Shown here: positions 27,715 to 36,116 of the stretch, in pieces
How positions within the stretch are numbered: position 1 is the first letter of the stretch
Layout: each line of letters opens with the position of its first letter
Assembly: GCA_050178135.1 (NCBI GenBank)
Contig: JBFXGJ010000002.1
Location: forward strand, 93,277-157,276
DNA from: UBA288 sp050178135
Lineage (GTDB): Archaea; Halobacteriota; Methanomicrobia; Methanomicrobiales; Methanospirillaceae
Reading direction: 5' to 3'
Length of the DNA stretch: 64,000 nucleotides
Made by a program: the position numbers and the translations under genes
The notes under the pieces: generated by a model
What the model was told of the DNA's origin: nothing
The model's input: the letters and a program-made list of their open reading frames with translations, nothing else
Database searches by the model: none

Positions 27715-28376
27715 CGTCCGCTCCTGATGGCGTCGAGGGGAACAGTGCCACGGTGCACCGCGGTGGCGACGATTGCACCATCGAAGCCCGCGTCACGGAG
27801 GAGGTCGAGGTCCCCGGTGGTCCTGACCCCGCCGCCATAGAGGAGGGGGCGCTCCGAGGCGGCCCGAAGGCGCGCGAGCAGGTCAGCGTCGAGGCCCCGT
27901 TCGGTCCCGACCGCACTGATGTCGAGGAGGAGGTGGCCGGCAACGGCGAGGTCCCGGACCCGGTAGAGCGACCGGACCGGATCCTCTCTCCAGGGCGTGA
28001 CGAGCCCGTCACGGCAGTCGAGGGAGAGGAGGGCACGTGGGCAGTCGCCGAGCGCACTGCCGGCGGTCTCGGTCCCGAGGACGGGAATGAACCCTTCAAC
28101 GCTCCGACACTCGTCCGCCGAGCGGTACCCGGCGTCCACGTAACAGGTCTCGACCCGGTGAGCGAGGCCCGCAATCTCCCTGGCGTGGTCTCCCCTCCCG
28201 CCGATCCGGTCGAGGTCGGCGATGTAGAGGTGACGGGGCCGGAGAGCCGCGAGGTAGCCCACCGGCTCGGCGGTGCCCGAGAGGCCCCAGTCGAGCGGAC
28301 GATATGACTCGCGGTCCCCGGACCGCCCGTGGACGACGAGTCCCCCCTTCAGGTCAATAGCGAGGATCAGGTTCAT
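27705..28376 (-). CDS. HisA/HisF-related TIM-barrel protein
   Basis: 223 residues. The N-terminus AIDLKGGLVVHGRSGDR is like the AIDLxxGKVVR start of HisA. GGGVRTTGDLDLL and GFDGAIVATAVHRGTV match the two phosphate-binding strands of the barrel. Length and sequence fit the archaeal COG1411 group rather than true HisA. The gene sits head to head with mfnB, and its relatives often neighbour methanofuran genes, so a role in that pathway is possible, but no reaction is established. It is followed by tmk with overlapping ends. Confidence 0.85.
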   Translation of the reverse strand: MNLILAIDLKGGLVVHGRSGDRESYRPLDWGLSGTAEPVGYLAALRPRHLYIADLDRIGGRGDHAREIAGLAHRVETCYVDAGYRSADECRSVEGFIPVLGTETAGSALGDCPRALLSLDCRDGLVTPWREDPVRSLYRVRDLAVAGHLLLDISAVGTERGLDADLLARLRAASERPLLYGGGVRTTGDLDLLRDAGFDGAIVATAVHRGTVPLDAIRSGRWC

Positions 28377-28489
28377 GCATTCCCTGATCGATCTGGCGCG
28401 CGGACAAGAGATGCTTTTCCTCCTCTCACGGCCCCGGGAGGCCCGGTCTATTCGGAACCCCTATTAACGGGTGGGTGTATATCAGCTCT

Positions 28490-29176
28490 ATGCAACTGCT
28501 TGTCAGCCCGAGCAGCCTTGAAGAGGCCCGCTCAGCCTGCGCCGCCGACATCATCGATGTCAAGAGGCCCGCTGAGGGGTCGCTCGGCGCCAACTTCCCC
28601 TGGGTCATCCGGGCGATCGTGGAGATGACCGACAAGCCGGTTTCGGCCGCGATCGGGGACTTTGACAACAGGCCCGGCGGCGCCGCCCTCACCGCCCTCG
28701 GGGCCGCCGCTTCCGGCGCGGACTACATCAAGTGCGGGCTCATGGTCCCCGAGCTGGATCAGGCGCAGTGCCTGGCGAGGGCCGTGGTGCGTGCGGTGAA
28801 AGAGAACTATCCCGAGAAGAAGGTCGTCATCGCCGCCTACTCCGACTTCGAGCGGCTCGGCACGGTCTCCCCGTTCTCGGTGGTCCCGGTCGCCGCAGAG
28901 GCGGGTGCGGACCTCGTCATGGTGGACACCGGGAAGAAGGACGGCCGGTCCACCTTCGAGTTCATGGACGAGGACGCCCTCTCTCGTTTTGTCGAGATCG
29001 GCCACGACACCGGGCTCGGCGTCGCCCTCGCCGGTTCTCTGGTCTTCGACGACCTCCCGGCACTCCGGCGGATCGAGCCCGATATCATCGGTGTCCGGGG
29101 CATGGTCTGCGGTGGGGACCGTACCGCGAAGCTTCAGGAATCCCTCGTTCTCCAGGCGATGGCTGCGATCAGGTGA
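28490..29176 (+). CDS. mfnB: (5-formylfuran-3-yl)methyl phosphate synthase
   Basis: 228 residues. MfnB condenses two glyceraldehyde-3-phosphates into 4-(hydroxymethyl)-2-furancarboxaldehyde phosphate, the first committed step to methanofuran. Family blocks with the conserved lysines are present: DIIDVKRPAEGSLGANFPW (about 19-38), ADYIKCGL (about 80-87), AAYSDF and MVDTGKKDGR. The ATG at 28490 gives the standard N-terminus MQLLVSPSS. The guaB ATG follows seven bases after the stop region, so these two form a short operon. Confidence 0.95.
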   Translation: MQLLVSPSSLEEARSACAADIIDVKRPAEGSLGANFPWVIRAIVEMTDKPVSAAIGDFDNRPGGAALTALGAAASGADYIKCGLMVPELDQAQCLARAVVRAVKENYPEKKVVIAAYSDFERLGTVSPFSVVPVAAEAGADLVMVDTGKKDGRSTFEFMDEDALSRFVEIGHDTGLGVALAGSLVFDDLPALRRIEPDIIGVRGMVCGGDRTAKLQESLVLQAMAAIR

Positions 29177-29182
29177 GGGTCC

Positions 29183-30658
29183 ATGTTCGCTACCAAGATC
29201 GAGAACGCGCCCCTGGCCCTGACCTTCGACGACGTGCTGCTCGAGCCGGCGGCCTCCCGGGTCGAGCCCGACCAGGCAGATGTCTCCTCCCGGTTCTCTC
29301 GGGGGATCCACCTCAACATCCCGCTCGTATCGGCGGCGATGGACACGGTCACCGAGGCGGCGATGGCGATCGCGATCGCGCACGAGGGGGGGATCGGGGT
29401 GATCCACCGGAACCTGCCGATCGAGGAGGAGTGCCGGAACGTGGTGCTGGTCAAGCAGGCGGAGGAACTGGTCGAACGGCAGGTCCAGTCCGTTGGCCCG
29501 GATGCCACCGTGGCCGAGGTCGAGGCGCTGATGAGCCGGCACGGGATCGGCGGCGTGCCGGTCGTTGACGAGGCCGATCGGGTGATCGGTATCGTCTCGC
29601 GCCGCGATGTCCGCGCGATCGCCACCCGGAGGGGGCGAGAGTCGATCCGAGCGATCATGACACCGTCGCCGATCACGGCCGACGAGTCGTTCACGATGGA
29701 GGAGGCGCTCGAGACGATGTATACCAACAAGGTCGAGCGGCTACCGGTCACGGACGATGGGGGTCATCTGGTCGGGATCATCACGATGCAGGACGTGCTC
29801 GAGAAGCACCAGTACCCGCGCGCGGTCCGTGACCGCGACGGCAACCTGCGCGTGGCCGCCGCCGTCGGCCCGTTTGACCACCCGCGTGCGATGGCCCTCG
29901 TCGAGTCGGGCGTGGATGCGCTCGTCGTGGACTGCGCCCACGGGCACAACCTGAACGTCGTCCGCGCGGTACAGGAGATCAAGGGCTCGGTCGACGTCGA
30001 TGTCGTGGCCGGGAACATCGCCACCCGAGCAGCCGCCGAGGCCCTCGTCGGGACAGTGGACGGGCTCAAGGTCGGGATCGGCCCGGGCTCGATCTGCACG
30101 ACCCGGATCGTCGCGGGCGTGGGCGTCCCGCAGGTGAGCGCGATCGCCGCGGTATCGGATCTTGCCGGGCCGGCCGACGTGCCGGTCTGCGCCGATGGTG
30201 GCGTCCGGTTCTCGGGCGACATCGCGAAGGCGATCGCCGCCGGGGCAGAGTCGGTGATGCTCGGCTCGCTCCTGGCGGGGACGGACGAGTCCCCGGGGAG
30301 GATCGTCGCGATCAAGGGCCGGCGGTACAAGCAGTACCGCGGCATGGGCTCACTCGGCGTGATGACGACGGGACAGTCCTCGGACCGGTACTTCCAGAAG
30401 AAGGAGATCGGCCGGACCAAGTTCGTCCCCGAGGGGGTCGAAGGCGCGACACCGTATGTCGGCCGCGTATCGGACACGATCTACCAGCTCGTCGGCGGCC
30501 TGAAGTCGTCGATGGGCTACACCGGGTCCGCCACGATCACCGCACTCCGCGAGGGCGGTCGCTTTGTCCGGATCACGGCTGCTGGCTTCGGCGAGAGCCA
30601 TCCGCACAACATCCTCATCACGGACGAGGCCCCGAACTACCGGATGTTCGAGCAATAA
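29183..30658 (+). CDS. guaB: Inosine-5'-monophosphate dehydrogenase
   Basis: 491 residues, full length. The TIM barrel starts with LTFDDVLLEP. Two CBS domains (about residues 95-210) lie in the usual insertion: MSRHGIGGVPVVDE and MTPSPITADESFTMEEAL. The catalytic loop GPGSICTTR holds the active cysteine, and MGSLGVM plus YVG follow as in active enzymes. It oxidises IMP to XMP with NAD, the first step to GMP. It follows mfnB closely and is probably cotranscribed with it. Confidence 0.97.
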   Translation: MFATKIENAPLALTFDDVLLEPAASRVEPDQADVSSRFSRGIHLNIPLVSAAMDTVTEAAMAIAIAHEGGIGVIHRNLPIEEECRNVVLVKQAEELVERQVQSVGPDATVAEVEALMSRHGIGGVPVVDEADRVIGIVSRRDVRAIATRRGRESIRAIMTPSPITADESFTMEEALETMYTNKVERLPVTDDGGHLVGIITMQDVLEKHQYPRAVRDRDGNLRVAAAVGPFDHPRAMALVESGVDALVVDCAHGHNLNVVRAVQEIKGSVDVDVVAGNIATRAAAEALVGTVDGLKVGIGPGSICTTRIVAGVGVPQVSAIAAVSDLAGPADVPVCADGGVRFSGDIAKAIAAGAESVMLGSLLAGTDESPGRIVAIKGRRYKQYRGMGSLGVMTTGQSSDRYFQKKEIGRTKFVPEGVEGATPYVGRVSDTIYQLVGGLKSSMGYTGSATITALREGGRFVRITAAGFGESHPHNILITDEAPNYRMFEQ

Positions 30659-30662
30659 AACT

Positions 30663-30670
30663 TTTATAAT
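30663..30670 (+). promoter_or_regulatory. TATA box of the ArsR-type regulator gene
   Basis: TTTATAAT lies about 30 bases before the ATG at 30695 in a short AT-rich patch just after the guaB stop. That spacing puts the transcription start near the ATG, so the mRNA is probably nearly leaderless. Confidence 0.5.
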
Positions 30671-30694
30671 TTTATCGCTAACTTTTAGTGAATA

Positions 30695-31318
30695 ATGCTC
30701 GAGCACGACGATATATCCCGTCTTCTCGACCTGCTCGGCAACCGGAACCGGCGGCGAATCCTTGATCTTCTGCACCAGAAGCCCTGTTACGTGACCGAGA
30801 TCTCTGACCGGCTCCTCCTCTCTCCAAAGGTCGTCATCGAGCACCTGGCCCTGCTGGAACGCGAGCGTTTGATCGGGTTCAACCTGGACGAACGGAGGCG
30901 GAAGTACTACTACCTCTACCAGGAGCTCGATGTATCGATCGCTGTACGGGTGACCCGGGCCGGTCAACCGGCCATCGCACCCCCGGGGAGGACGGCGCTA
31001 GTGGTGCACCGCCTCCGCCAGTTCCTTGGTCTTCTCGAGACGAGGGAGCACCTCCTCGCGAACCTGGAGGGGGTGGACCGCGAGATCCAGCAGAAATTGA
31101 CCGATCTCATTAAGTGCGGTGAGGGAATAATCGAGAGCGAGACCGATATCGATCTCCTGCTCGCCCTCTCGCTCGGGGCGCCGACCGTCGAAGCCCTTCT
31201 CGAACTGACCGGGCTCCCGGTCCATGAATTGAACGGACGCCTGGCGCACCTCCAGTCAATGGGTGTCGTCCGGGCCGAAGGATCCCAGTACCGTTTGTGT
31301 GGTGCCGATGCCGAGTAA
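30695..31318 (+). CDS. ArsR-type winged-helix transcriptional regulator
   Basis: 207 residues. Residues about 5-75 form a winged helix: LLDLLGNRNRRRILDLL, then YVTEISDRLLLSPKVVIEHLALL as the recognition helix and the wing around GFNLDERRRKYYYL. The rest is largely helical with Leu/Glu heptads (about 105-150) and a second HTH-like section (APTVEALLELTGLPVHELNGRLAHLQ, about 163-190). Methanomicrobiales have a conserved group of such two-HTH proteins next to an Hsp20-like gene. Its stop overlaps the ATG of that next gene by 11 bases, so they are coupled. Target and signal are unknown. Confidence 0.85.
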   Translation: MLEHDDISRLLDLLGNRNRRRILDLLHQKPCYVTEISDRLLLSPKVVIEHLALLERERLIGFNLDERRRKYYYLYQELDVSIAVRVTRAGQPAIAPPGRTALVVHRLRQFLGLLETREHLLANLEGVDREIQQKLTDLIKCGEGIIESETDIDLLLALSLGAPTVEALLELTGLPVHELNGRLAHLQSMGVVRAEGSQYRLCGADAE

Positions 31319-31715
31319 TACCGATGATGAGACCTACCGGAACCTCGCGCGACTTCTCGAACACCTGCTCCGGAGCCTGCCGCAACCGGAACCGGGCCAG
31401 GTGGTCGGTTTCACGGTCATGACAGGTGCCGGCATGACGAACGCCCCCCCGGACGGTCTCTTCGAGGCGGAGACGGATGAGGAGGACGGCGTGATCGACT
31501 ACGAGTTCGTCGAGGGTCGGGACGAGGTCTACGTCACCGCAAAGGTGCCGGCCGACCTCCATACCGCCCCCTACGTTGACATTATGCCCCGGCAGATTCG
31601 GATCGTGATGGACGACCGGGTGACGGAGATCGACCTCCCGGCCCCCATCGACATCCGGCACAGCTTCTACCAGGTCCGGCACGGCGTCATGGACGTCTCC
31701 TGCCGTAAGCAGTAA
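31308..31715 (+). CDS. Hsp20/alpha-crystallin-like small protein
   Basis: 135 residues from the ATG at 31308, overlapping the regulator gene by 11 bases. The middle and end (YEFVEGRDEVYVTAKVP, then IRIVMDDRVTEIDLPAPID) follow the strand pattern of an alpha-crystallin domain, with the final strand pair close to the C-terminus. The N-terminal about 60 residues include a helix and an acidic segment. It resembles Hsp20-like proteins paired with ArsR-type regulators in methanogens and may act as a small chaperone or stress partner. It lacks the classic C-terminal IxI tail. Confidence 0.7.
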   Translation: MPSNTDDETYRNLARLLEHLLRSLPQPEPGQVVGFTVMTGAGMTNAPPDGLFEAETDEEDGVIDYEFVEGRDEVYVTAKVPADLHTAPYVDIMPRQIRIVMDDRVTEIDLPAPIDIRHSFYQVRHGVMDVSCRKQ

Positions 31716-31719
31716 TCGC

Positions 31720-31741
31720 TCTCTTTTTTTTTAAAAAAAGG
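31720..31741. terminator. Bidirectional terminator between the Hsp20-like gene and mch
   Basis: A run of T (plus strand) followed at once by a run of A lies between the convergent stops of the Hsp20-like gene and mch. Each strand therefore offers a T run to its own transcript. Confidence 0.55.
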
Positions 31742-31745
31742 GTGT

Positions 31746-32693
31746 TCAGAGAAGTCCGAACGACTTCAGGGTCACGTCGGGGTTGACGGCGCCGACATGG
31801 TAGACGACGCCCTCGTCCAGCTCGTTGATGACGACCTCTGCCGGCGAGAAGAGGGAGGTGTCGATCTGGTAGAAGTCGAAGTTCGCCTCCTTGAAGATCT
31901 CGTAGAACGGCTTGCCGTATCCCTTGGACTTGTTGGACGGGATCCGGTCGAGGTAGTCCTTGATCTCGGGCGCGCGCATCGTGAGCATGATCCTGCCGTG
32001 GTAGATGGTCGCGTCGTTGGTCGTTCCCATCGCCTTCGTCGCGTCCTTCTTGACCGGCGGCACCGGTGCGGTGCCGATTGCGGCTGAGATCTTGGTCGTG
32101 TCGAACCCGAGCTCGTTCAGCTTGTAGATTGCCGTCTCGACGCAGCGGCCGGAGACCTGGATCGAGCCGACGAGCGATGCTGTCGGGGCGACGACGGCGC
32201 AGACGTTGCCGACATCGACGTGGCACTCGGACGCGATCTTCTCCATCACCTCACCGTTCGGCAGGTGGTCGGACTCGAGTGCGATCACGGCGGAGTCGAA
32301 GTCGTCCTCGTACCCGATCACCTCGTAGGTGTGTTTCGGCTTGAGCGAGAGCGCCCGCGCCGGACCCGAGCCCATCGCGAAGTAGTTGCCGACCTTGACG
32401 GTCCACCCGGCCTTCTGTGCGCCGAGGCAGGCGATCGATGGGAAGTCGGTGTTGACCTCGATGAAGGGCATCGGGATGCCCTTGATCTCGCCCATCGTGA
32501 AGTCGACCTCGCCCAGCCCACCCATGCAGATCTCGGTGAAGGCGCGTCCGGCGGCGTATCCGCCCCGGGTGCTGACCCCGCAGTCGACGATCCGGGCCCC
32601 GTTTCCGAGCTCGTGGTAGGCGGCGTTGAACTCCTCCGCGAATTCGGCCAGGTTCTCAAATATCTCCAATGCCAGTTCGTTTACGCTGAGCAC
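31746..32693 (-). CDS. mch: Methenyltetrahydromethanopterin cyclohydrolase
   Basis: 315 residues, standard Mch length. It interconverts formyl- and methenyl-H4MPT in the CO2-reducing methanogenic pathway. Recognisable blocks are MLSVNELALEIFE, NGARIVDCGV, GGYAAGRAFTEICMGGLG, GSGPARALS, the ISAAIGTAPVPPV segment near the active site, and NDATIYHGR. It lies downstream of orc1/cdc6 on the same strand, with a 67-base spacer containing an inverted repeat and a CTTATCTC TATA-like box, so it probably has its own promoter. Confidence 0.97.
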   Translation of the reverse strand: MLSVNELALEIFENLAEFAEEFNAAYHELGNGARIVDCGVSTRGGYAAGRAFTEICMGGLGEVDFTMGEIKGIPMPFIEVNTDFPSIACLGAQKAGWTVKVGNYFAMGSGPARALSLKPKHTYEVIGYEDDFDSAVIALESDHLPNGEVMEKIASECHVDVGNVCAVVAPTASLVGSIQVSGRCVETAIYKLNELGFDTTKISAAIGTAPVPPVKKDATKAMGTTNDATIYHGRIMLTMRAPEIKDYLDRIPSNKSKGYGKPFYEIFKEANFDFYQIDTSLFSPAEVVINELDEGVVYHVGAVNPDVTLKSFGLL

Positions 32694-32718
32694 AAGCAGA
32701 ACCCCCGTATGCCATTAA

Positions 32719-32757
32719 GGACGGTTGCAAAAGAGATAAGACTTGCCAAAACCGTCC
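32719..32757 (-). promoter_or_regulatory. Inverted repeat in the orc1/cdc6-mch spacer
   Basis: GGACGGTT at 32719-32726 and AACCGTCC at 32750-32757 are perfect 8-bp complements separated by 23 bases. On the minus strand the spacer contains the TATA-like CTTATCTC about 40 bases before the mch start. It could be an operator flanking the mch promoter or the stem of an orc1/cdc6 terminator; position relative to the TATA box favours the first. Confidence 0.45.
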
Positions 32758-32760
32758 GGG

Positions 32761-33891
32761 CTACCCGAGCCGGCCCAGGATCTGGTCGGGCTCGTACCGG
32801 AGCGTGATCACGCGGGAGCGTCCGCGGCCCGATCGGTAGTTGACGTCGATGAGGCGCATCGACTCGAGCTTGGTCACGATCTCGTAATAGCGCGTGTATC
32901 CGAGCGGGAGCGTCGGCTTAACCCGTTCGAAGAACTCGCCGCCGGTCAGCTCCTCCCCGTCGGCCTGGTTCTCGGCGAGGAGGCTGAGCAGGGTCTTCTC
33001 CTCCTCCTGCAGCGTCCGGATCACCGCGTCGAGGTGCAGGAATCGCGAGGCGGCGTACGCGCGCGAGATGTCCTCCTCCTCGATCCGGCGACGCCCGTCC
33101 ATCTCGGCCGCGATGCCGGCCCGCTTGAGGAGGTCGATCCCGACCCGGAGGTCCGCGCCCTTCATGGTCTGGTCAACAACGAGCGAGAGCATCTCGGGCG
33201 AGAGGACGTTGGGGTAGAACCCCTGGCGGGCCCGAGCGTCCAGGATCTCCTCGACCTCGGCGGACGAGTAGGGGGGGAAGTAGACCTCGCCGGGGCAAAA
33301 GATCGAGTGGACTCGAGCGTCGAGCCGCTCGGCGAGGTTGACCGCGAGGTCGGAGAGGATCACGACCACGCCGATCTTGGTGCCGGGATAGACCTCGTGG
33401 GTTCGGAGCAGCGAGTAGAGCACCCGGTTCAGCTCGTTCTCATAGAGGAGGTAGTTCGCGTCGTCGAGCGCGACCACGAGCACCCTGTGCTCGCGCTCCA
33501 GGATCCGGGCGACCGCATCGAAGACCTTCTTGGTCGAAGTGCCGGAGGCGCGGGGGAGGTGACCCGAGAGCCGGTGGTAGACCTCGGAGATGATCCCGAA
33601 GGTGGTGTTGTCTATCTGGCAGTTGATGTAGACCGGGACGAGCGACTTTGTGGTCTCCTCGATCTCGTTGAAGAGCTTGCGGACGGTCGTGGTCTTGCCC
33701 GTCCCGGGGAGCCCGCGGCAGACGGTATTCATCGGCCGGGCGCCGTGGAGCCCGGGGCGGAGCTGGAAGGCGAGCTCCCTGGTCTGCTCCTCGCGGAAGT
33801 TGAACTGCTCGGGCACGAAGTCGGGGTCGAAGACCTCGGGGTCACGGAAGAGGGTCTCGTCCCACTTGAGCAGCTGGCGTTTCACGGGCAC
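32761..33891 (-). CDS. cdc6: Orc1/Cdc6 replication initiator paralogue
   Basis: 376 residues. The AAA+ core has Walker A GLPGTGKTTTVRKLF (about 58-72) and Walker B VLVVALDDANYLL (about 140). Sensor 1 and arginine-finger regions follow (IFCPGEVYFPPYS is the lid start), and a C-terminal winged helix (YTRYYEIVTKLESMRLIDV) binds DNA. Such proteins recognise replication origins and load MCM. The short N-terminus and the DD in place of DE suggest a divergent paralogue. I saw no clear origin-type repeat cluster nearby. It follows the Pro/Ala-rich zinc protein gene with a gap of about 12 bases. Confidence 0.92.
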   Translation of the reverse strand: MPVKRQLLKWDETLFRDPEVFDPDFVPEQFNFREEQTRELAFQLRPGLHGARPMNTVCRGLPGTGKTTTVRKLFNEIEETTKSLVPVYINCQIDNTTFGIISEVYHRLSGHLPRASGTSTKKVFDAVARILEREHRVLVVALDDANYLLYENELNRVLYSLLRTHEVYPGTKIGVVVILSDLAVNLAERLDARVHSIFCPGEVYFPPYSSAEVEEILDARARQGFYPNVLSPEMLSLVVDQTMKGADLRVGIDLLKRAGIAAEMDGRRRIEEEDISRAYAASRFLHLDAVIRTLQEEEKTLLSLLAENQADGEELTGGEFFERVKPTLPLGYTRYYEIVTKLESMRLIDVNYRSGRGRSRVITLRYEPDQILGRLG

Positions 33892-33903
33892 GGTCGGGGT
33901 CTC

Positions 33904-34875
33904 CTAGATCTTCTGGAGGCAGCGCTTGCAGAGGGTCCGGGAAGCGAAGAGCCGGCTCGCCCTCTCCTCGGCCGCGGTCACCGGCACCCCGCAGTCCTCG
34001 CAGACGGCTCCCGTGGGCGATGGGGCCGGCGCCTTCGCGGCAGGCTTCGGGACCGGGGTCGTTGCCGGCGCCCTGCTCGTCACCGGTGCCGACGGCTCTA
34101 CGGCGGGAGTGGTGGTCTCCGCTGGCGGTGCGGCGGCAGTCGCCGCCTTTGGGCCAGGGCGGGCAGCGGGAGCGGGTGCCGCCTCGGGCGCCGCTCTCGT
34201 CGTCGGCTCGACGGGGGGTTCGGCCACCTGGGCGGGGGGTGATGCGGGTCCCGGCGCCGCCTTTGCGCTGGGGAGTGGGGGTGCCGTCGGCTTCGCAGCG
34301 GGCGTTGCCGTCGATTCCGGTGCCGGCATCCCTGCGGGTGCCGCCTGCTTCGGCGGTGCGACGGGCGGCTCGGGCGCAGGTGGAGCGGGGGGGGTGACGC
34401 GTGAGGCGGGCGTGAACGACAGCGTCTCTTTCACACCCGGTGTGGGGGGCGCCTTCGCAACGGGAGTGGCGGTGGCAGGCGGCGTATTTCCACCGGGGCT
34501 GCCCGCTCCCTTCGCGGTGGGAACCGTGCCGGGGTCGGGCGGAGCGGCAGGGGTGGGACCGGGTGCAGCGCGTACGGGGGCGGGAGCGTCGGCTGCCGGC
34601 GGCTTCGGCGCGAACTGCGGTGCGGGAGCCGGTGTGCCATCCTCCCCCCCGGAGGCGGTCGCCAGCCCGCCGAGCACGCGCCGGCGGTACTGGCCGACCA
34701 GCTCCGCCGTCTCGGGGTTCTCCCTGCCGAAGAGGGCGAGCGTGTGGTCGAGGAACTGCGCGAGCTCCTGCGCCCCTTCCTCCCCCTCGACCTCGTCCGA
34801 GACCTCGAGCCGGAGGCTCTCGTAGTTCTTGAGATTGACCGTCACCCCGATCGTCAGCTTCCGCATGGTACTCAT
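33904..34875 (-). CDS. Pro/Ala-rich linker protein with N-terminal domain and C-terminal zinc ribbon
   Basis: 323 residues. Residues about 1-75 form a folded domain (KLTIGVTVNLKNYESLRLEV and LAQFLDHTLALFG). Residues about 80-285 are almost only Pro, Ala, Thr, Gly and Lys, a long disordered linker. The end has CEDCGVPVTAAEERAS then LCKRCLQKI, a four-cysteine zinc ribbon. The first domain resembles the short domain found before zinc ribbons in other methanogen DNA-repair proteins. The tight spacing with orc1/cdc6 suggests a replication or repair partner. Function unknown. Confidence 0.75.
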   Translation of the reverse strand: MSTMRKLTIGVTVNLKNYESLRLEVSDEVEGEEGAQELAQFLDHTLALFGRENPETAELVGQYRRRVLGGLATASGGEDGTPAPAPQFAPKPPAADAPAPVRAAPGPTPAAPPDPGTVPTAKGAGSPGGNTPPATATPVAKAPPTPGVKETLSFTPASRVTPPAPPAPEPPVAPPKQAAPAGMPAPESTATPAAKPTAPPLPSAKAAPGPASPPAQVAEPPVEPTTRAAPEAAPAPAARPGPKAATAAAPPAETTTPAVEPSAPVTSRAPATTPVPKPAAKAPAPSPTGAVCEDCGVPVTAAEERASRLFASRTLCKRCLQKI

Positions 34876-34960
34876 CCTGTGTCACATCTCCGTAATTTGC
34901 CTTATTAATGCGTCGGTTCTTGCAGGGATGTGACCGCGCAGTCCCGCCCGCCCTACCGGC

Positions 34961-35104
34961 ATGCCGCACGGCGGGGCTGCGGGACGCCGCGACGATCTCA
35001 CGCACGAGATGCTGCAGCGCCTCTCGGCCACCATCGAGGTCCCCGCCGAGTTCAGCAAGATCCGCGTCGGCCGGATCCTGTTCATCTCCACAAAAGCCGG
35101 TTGA
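34961..35104 (+). CDS. Short 47-codon frame, possible truncated metallopeptidase N-terminus
   Basis: 47 residues from the ATG at 34961. Codon use in the second half is strongly G/C-ending, as in the real genes here, and the translation (LTHEMLQRLSATIEVPAEF, then SKIRVGRILFISTKAG) looks like the start of an archaeal putative metallopeptidase. No zinc-site HExxH follows: the frame stops at TGA 35102-35104 and the next bases do not continue the family. It may be a remnant of a longer gene. Confidence 0.35.
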   Translation: MPHGGAAGRRDDLTHEMLQRLSATIEVPAEFSKIRVGRILFISTKAG

Positions 35105-35401
35105 GTGGATCTTCAGGTCCCCCTCCAACCTTTAAAAAGTGGGGTACTGGGGTCGAGTAGTATCTGGCTCCGGTATCCAGTGAAGAATGCCTGATCCGGT
35201 CTTCCTGAATGATAATCTGGAAACCTGATCGAATTCAACATTTTTTCCGCTATGAACGTGTATTGTGTCGCCGTTCAATACCATCACTTTTCGGGACTTC
35301 CTCATGCCGGCAATTGACACTGGGTCCGGTCTCATCCCGGTTCCGTCTCCGTCGATCACTGAGAGGACGTGGTTCGTCCCCCCACGCATACCCATGTATC
35401 C
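35105..35401. other. Spacer of about 300 bp, no firm gene
   Basis: A frame on the minus strand (35132-35395, 87 residues, with the stretch KVMVLNGDTIHVHSGKNVEF) is open but has no family resemblance I recognise and no clear ribosome site. An AT-rich patch at about 35220-35290 could hold promoter elements. Confidence 0.3.
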
Positions 35402-36031
35402 CTACCGGTGCGGCAGGGATTCCAACAGGGCATAGAAATATTCGGGCTTCCGGGTGGTGAACAGCCCGTGCCAGGCTTCGAGTGTTGCCGGTGCCATGAC
35501 GTCCAGGCTCTGGAATACATGGTACGCGAACTCGGCGGGTGCAAGTCCACTTGCGGTGATGAGATTGCCGTCAGTCACTGCGGGTTCGTCCACATACTGA
35601 TTCTCGCCCTGGTAGTTCGGGCAGAACATTTTCAGGACAGCAGGATCGTTGCTGGTGTGCGGGCGTCTGTCCAGCAGGCCGGCGTTTGCGAGGCCAAGCG
35701 TCGCACCGCAGATTGCAGCGACACATATGCCTTCATCAAGCAGCCGGCCTGCCACACGGAGTGCGGGCGCCTGAGACGGATCAAGCCAGGTATCGGCTCC
35801 CGGCAGTACGAGCACGTCGCCGGGGACGGGGCAGATATCCGTTATGAGGGCATCGGGTGTCAGATGCAGCCCACCCATGGTGGTGACGGGGTCCAGGGTA
35901 GCACCGCACAGTACAACGGAATACCTGAGTGCCGGATCCTTCAGGTACCGTCCGGAACGGAGCTCGGCCAGAACATGGCCCGGCTCCCAGTCGGCCATGG
36001 TATCGAGGATAGAGAGATAGAGTGTGCGCAT
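35402..36031 (-). CDS. DJ-1/PfpI superfamily protein
   Basis: 209 residues. The class I amidotransferase-like fold is visible: PGDVLVLPGADTWLD near residue 75, and the nucleophile elbow VAAICGATLGLANAGLLD with Cys at about 109, as in DJ-1/PfpI and YajL-like proteins. It continues with DGNLITASGLAPAEFAYHVF, the conserved T-A-x-G region. Members act as glyoxalases, deglycase-like repair proteins or peptidases; specificity cannot be told here. The gene stands alone on the minus strand. Confidence 0.85.
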   Translation of the reverse strand: MRTLYLSILDTMADWEPGHVLAELRSGRYLKDPALRYSVVLCGATLDPVTTMGGLHLTPDALITDICPVPGDVLVLPGADTWLDPSQAPALRVAGRLLDEGICVAAICGATLGLANAGLLDRRPHTSNDPAVLKMFCPNYQGENQYVDEPAVTDGNLITASGLAPAEFAYHVFQSLDVMAPATLEAWHGLFTTRKPEYFYALLESLPHR

Positions 36032-36116
36032 GATCCACCGTTATGGATATTCGGGCGCGATTGAGTTATACCCACCTTTTTTGTTTCATGCTCCACCCGC
36101 CTGTCAGTGCCTTTCA

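Noticed and set aside
34100..34700. Long plus-strand frame (33926-34825) of Gly/Ala/Val-rich sequence
   Set aside because: It is the antisense of a Pro/Ala-rich linker whose gene has a zinc ribbon and a folded N-terminal domain on the other strand.
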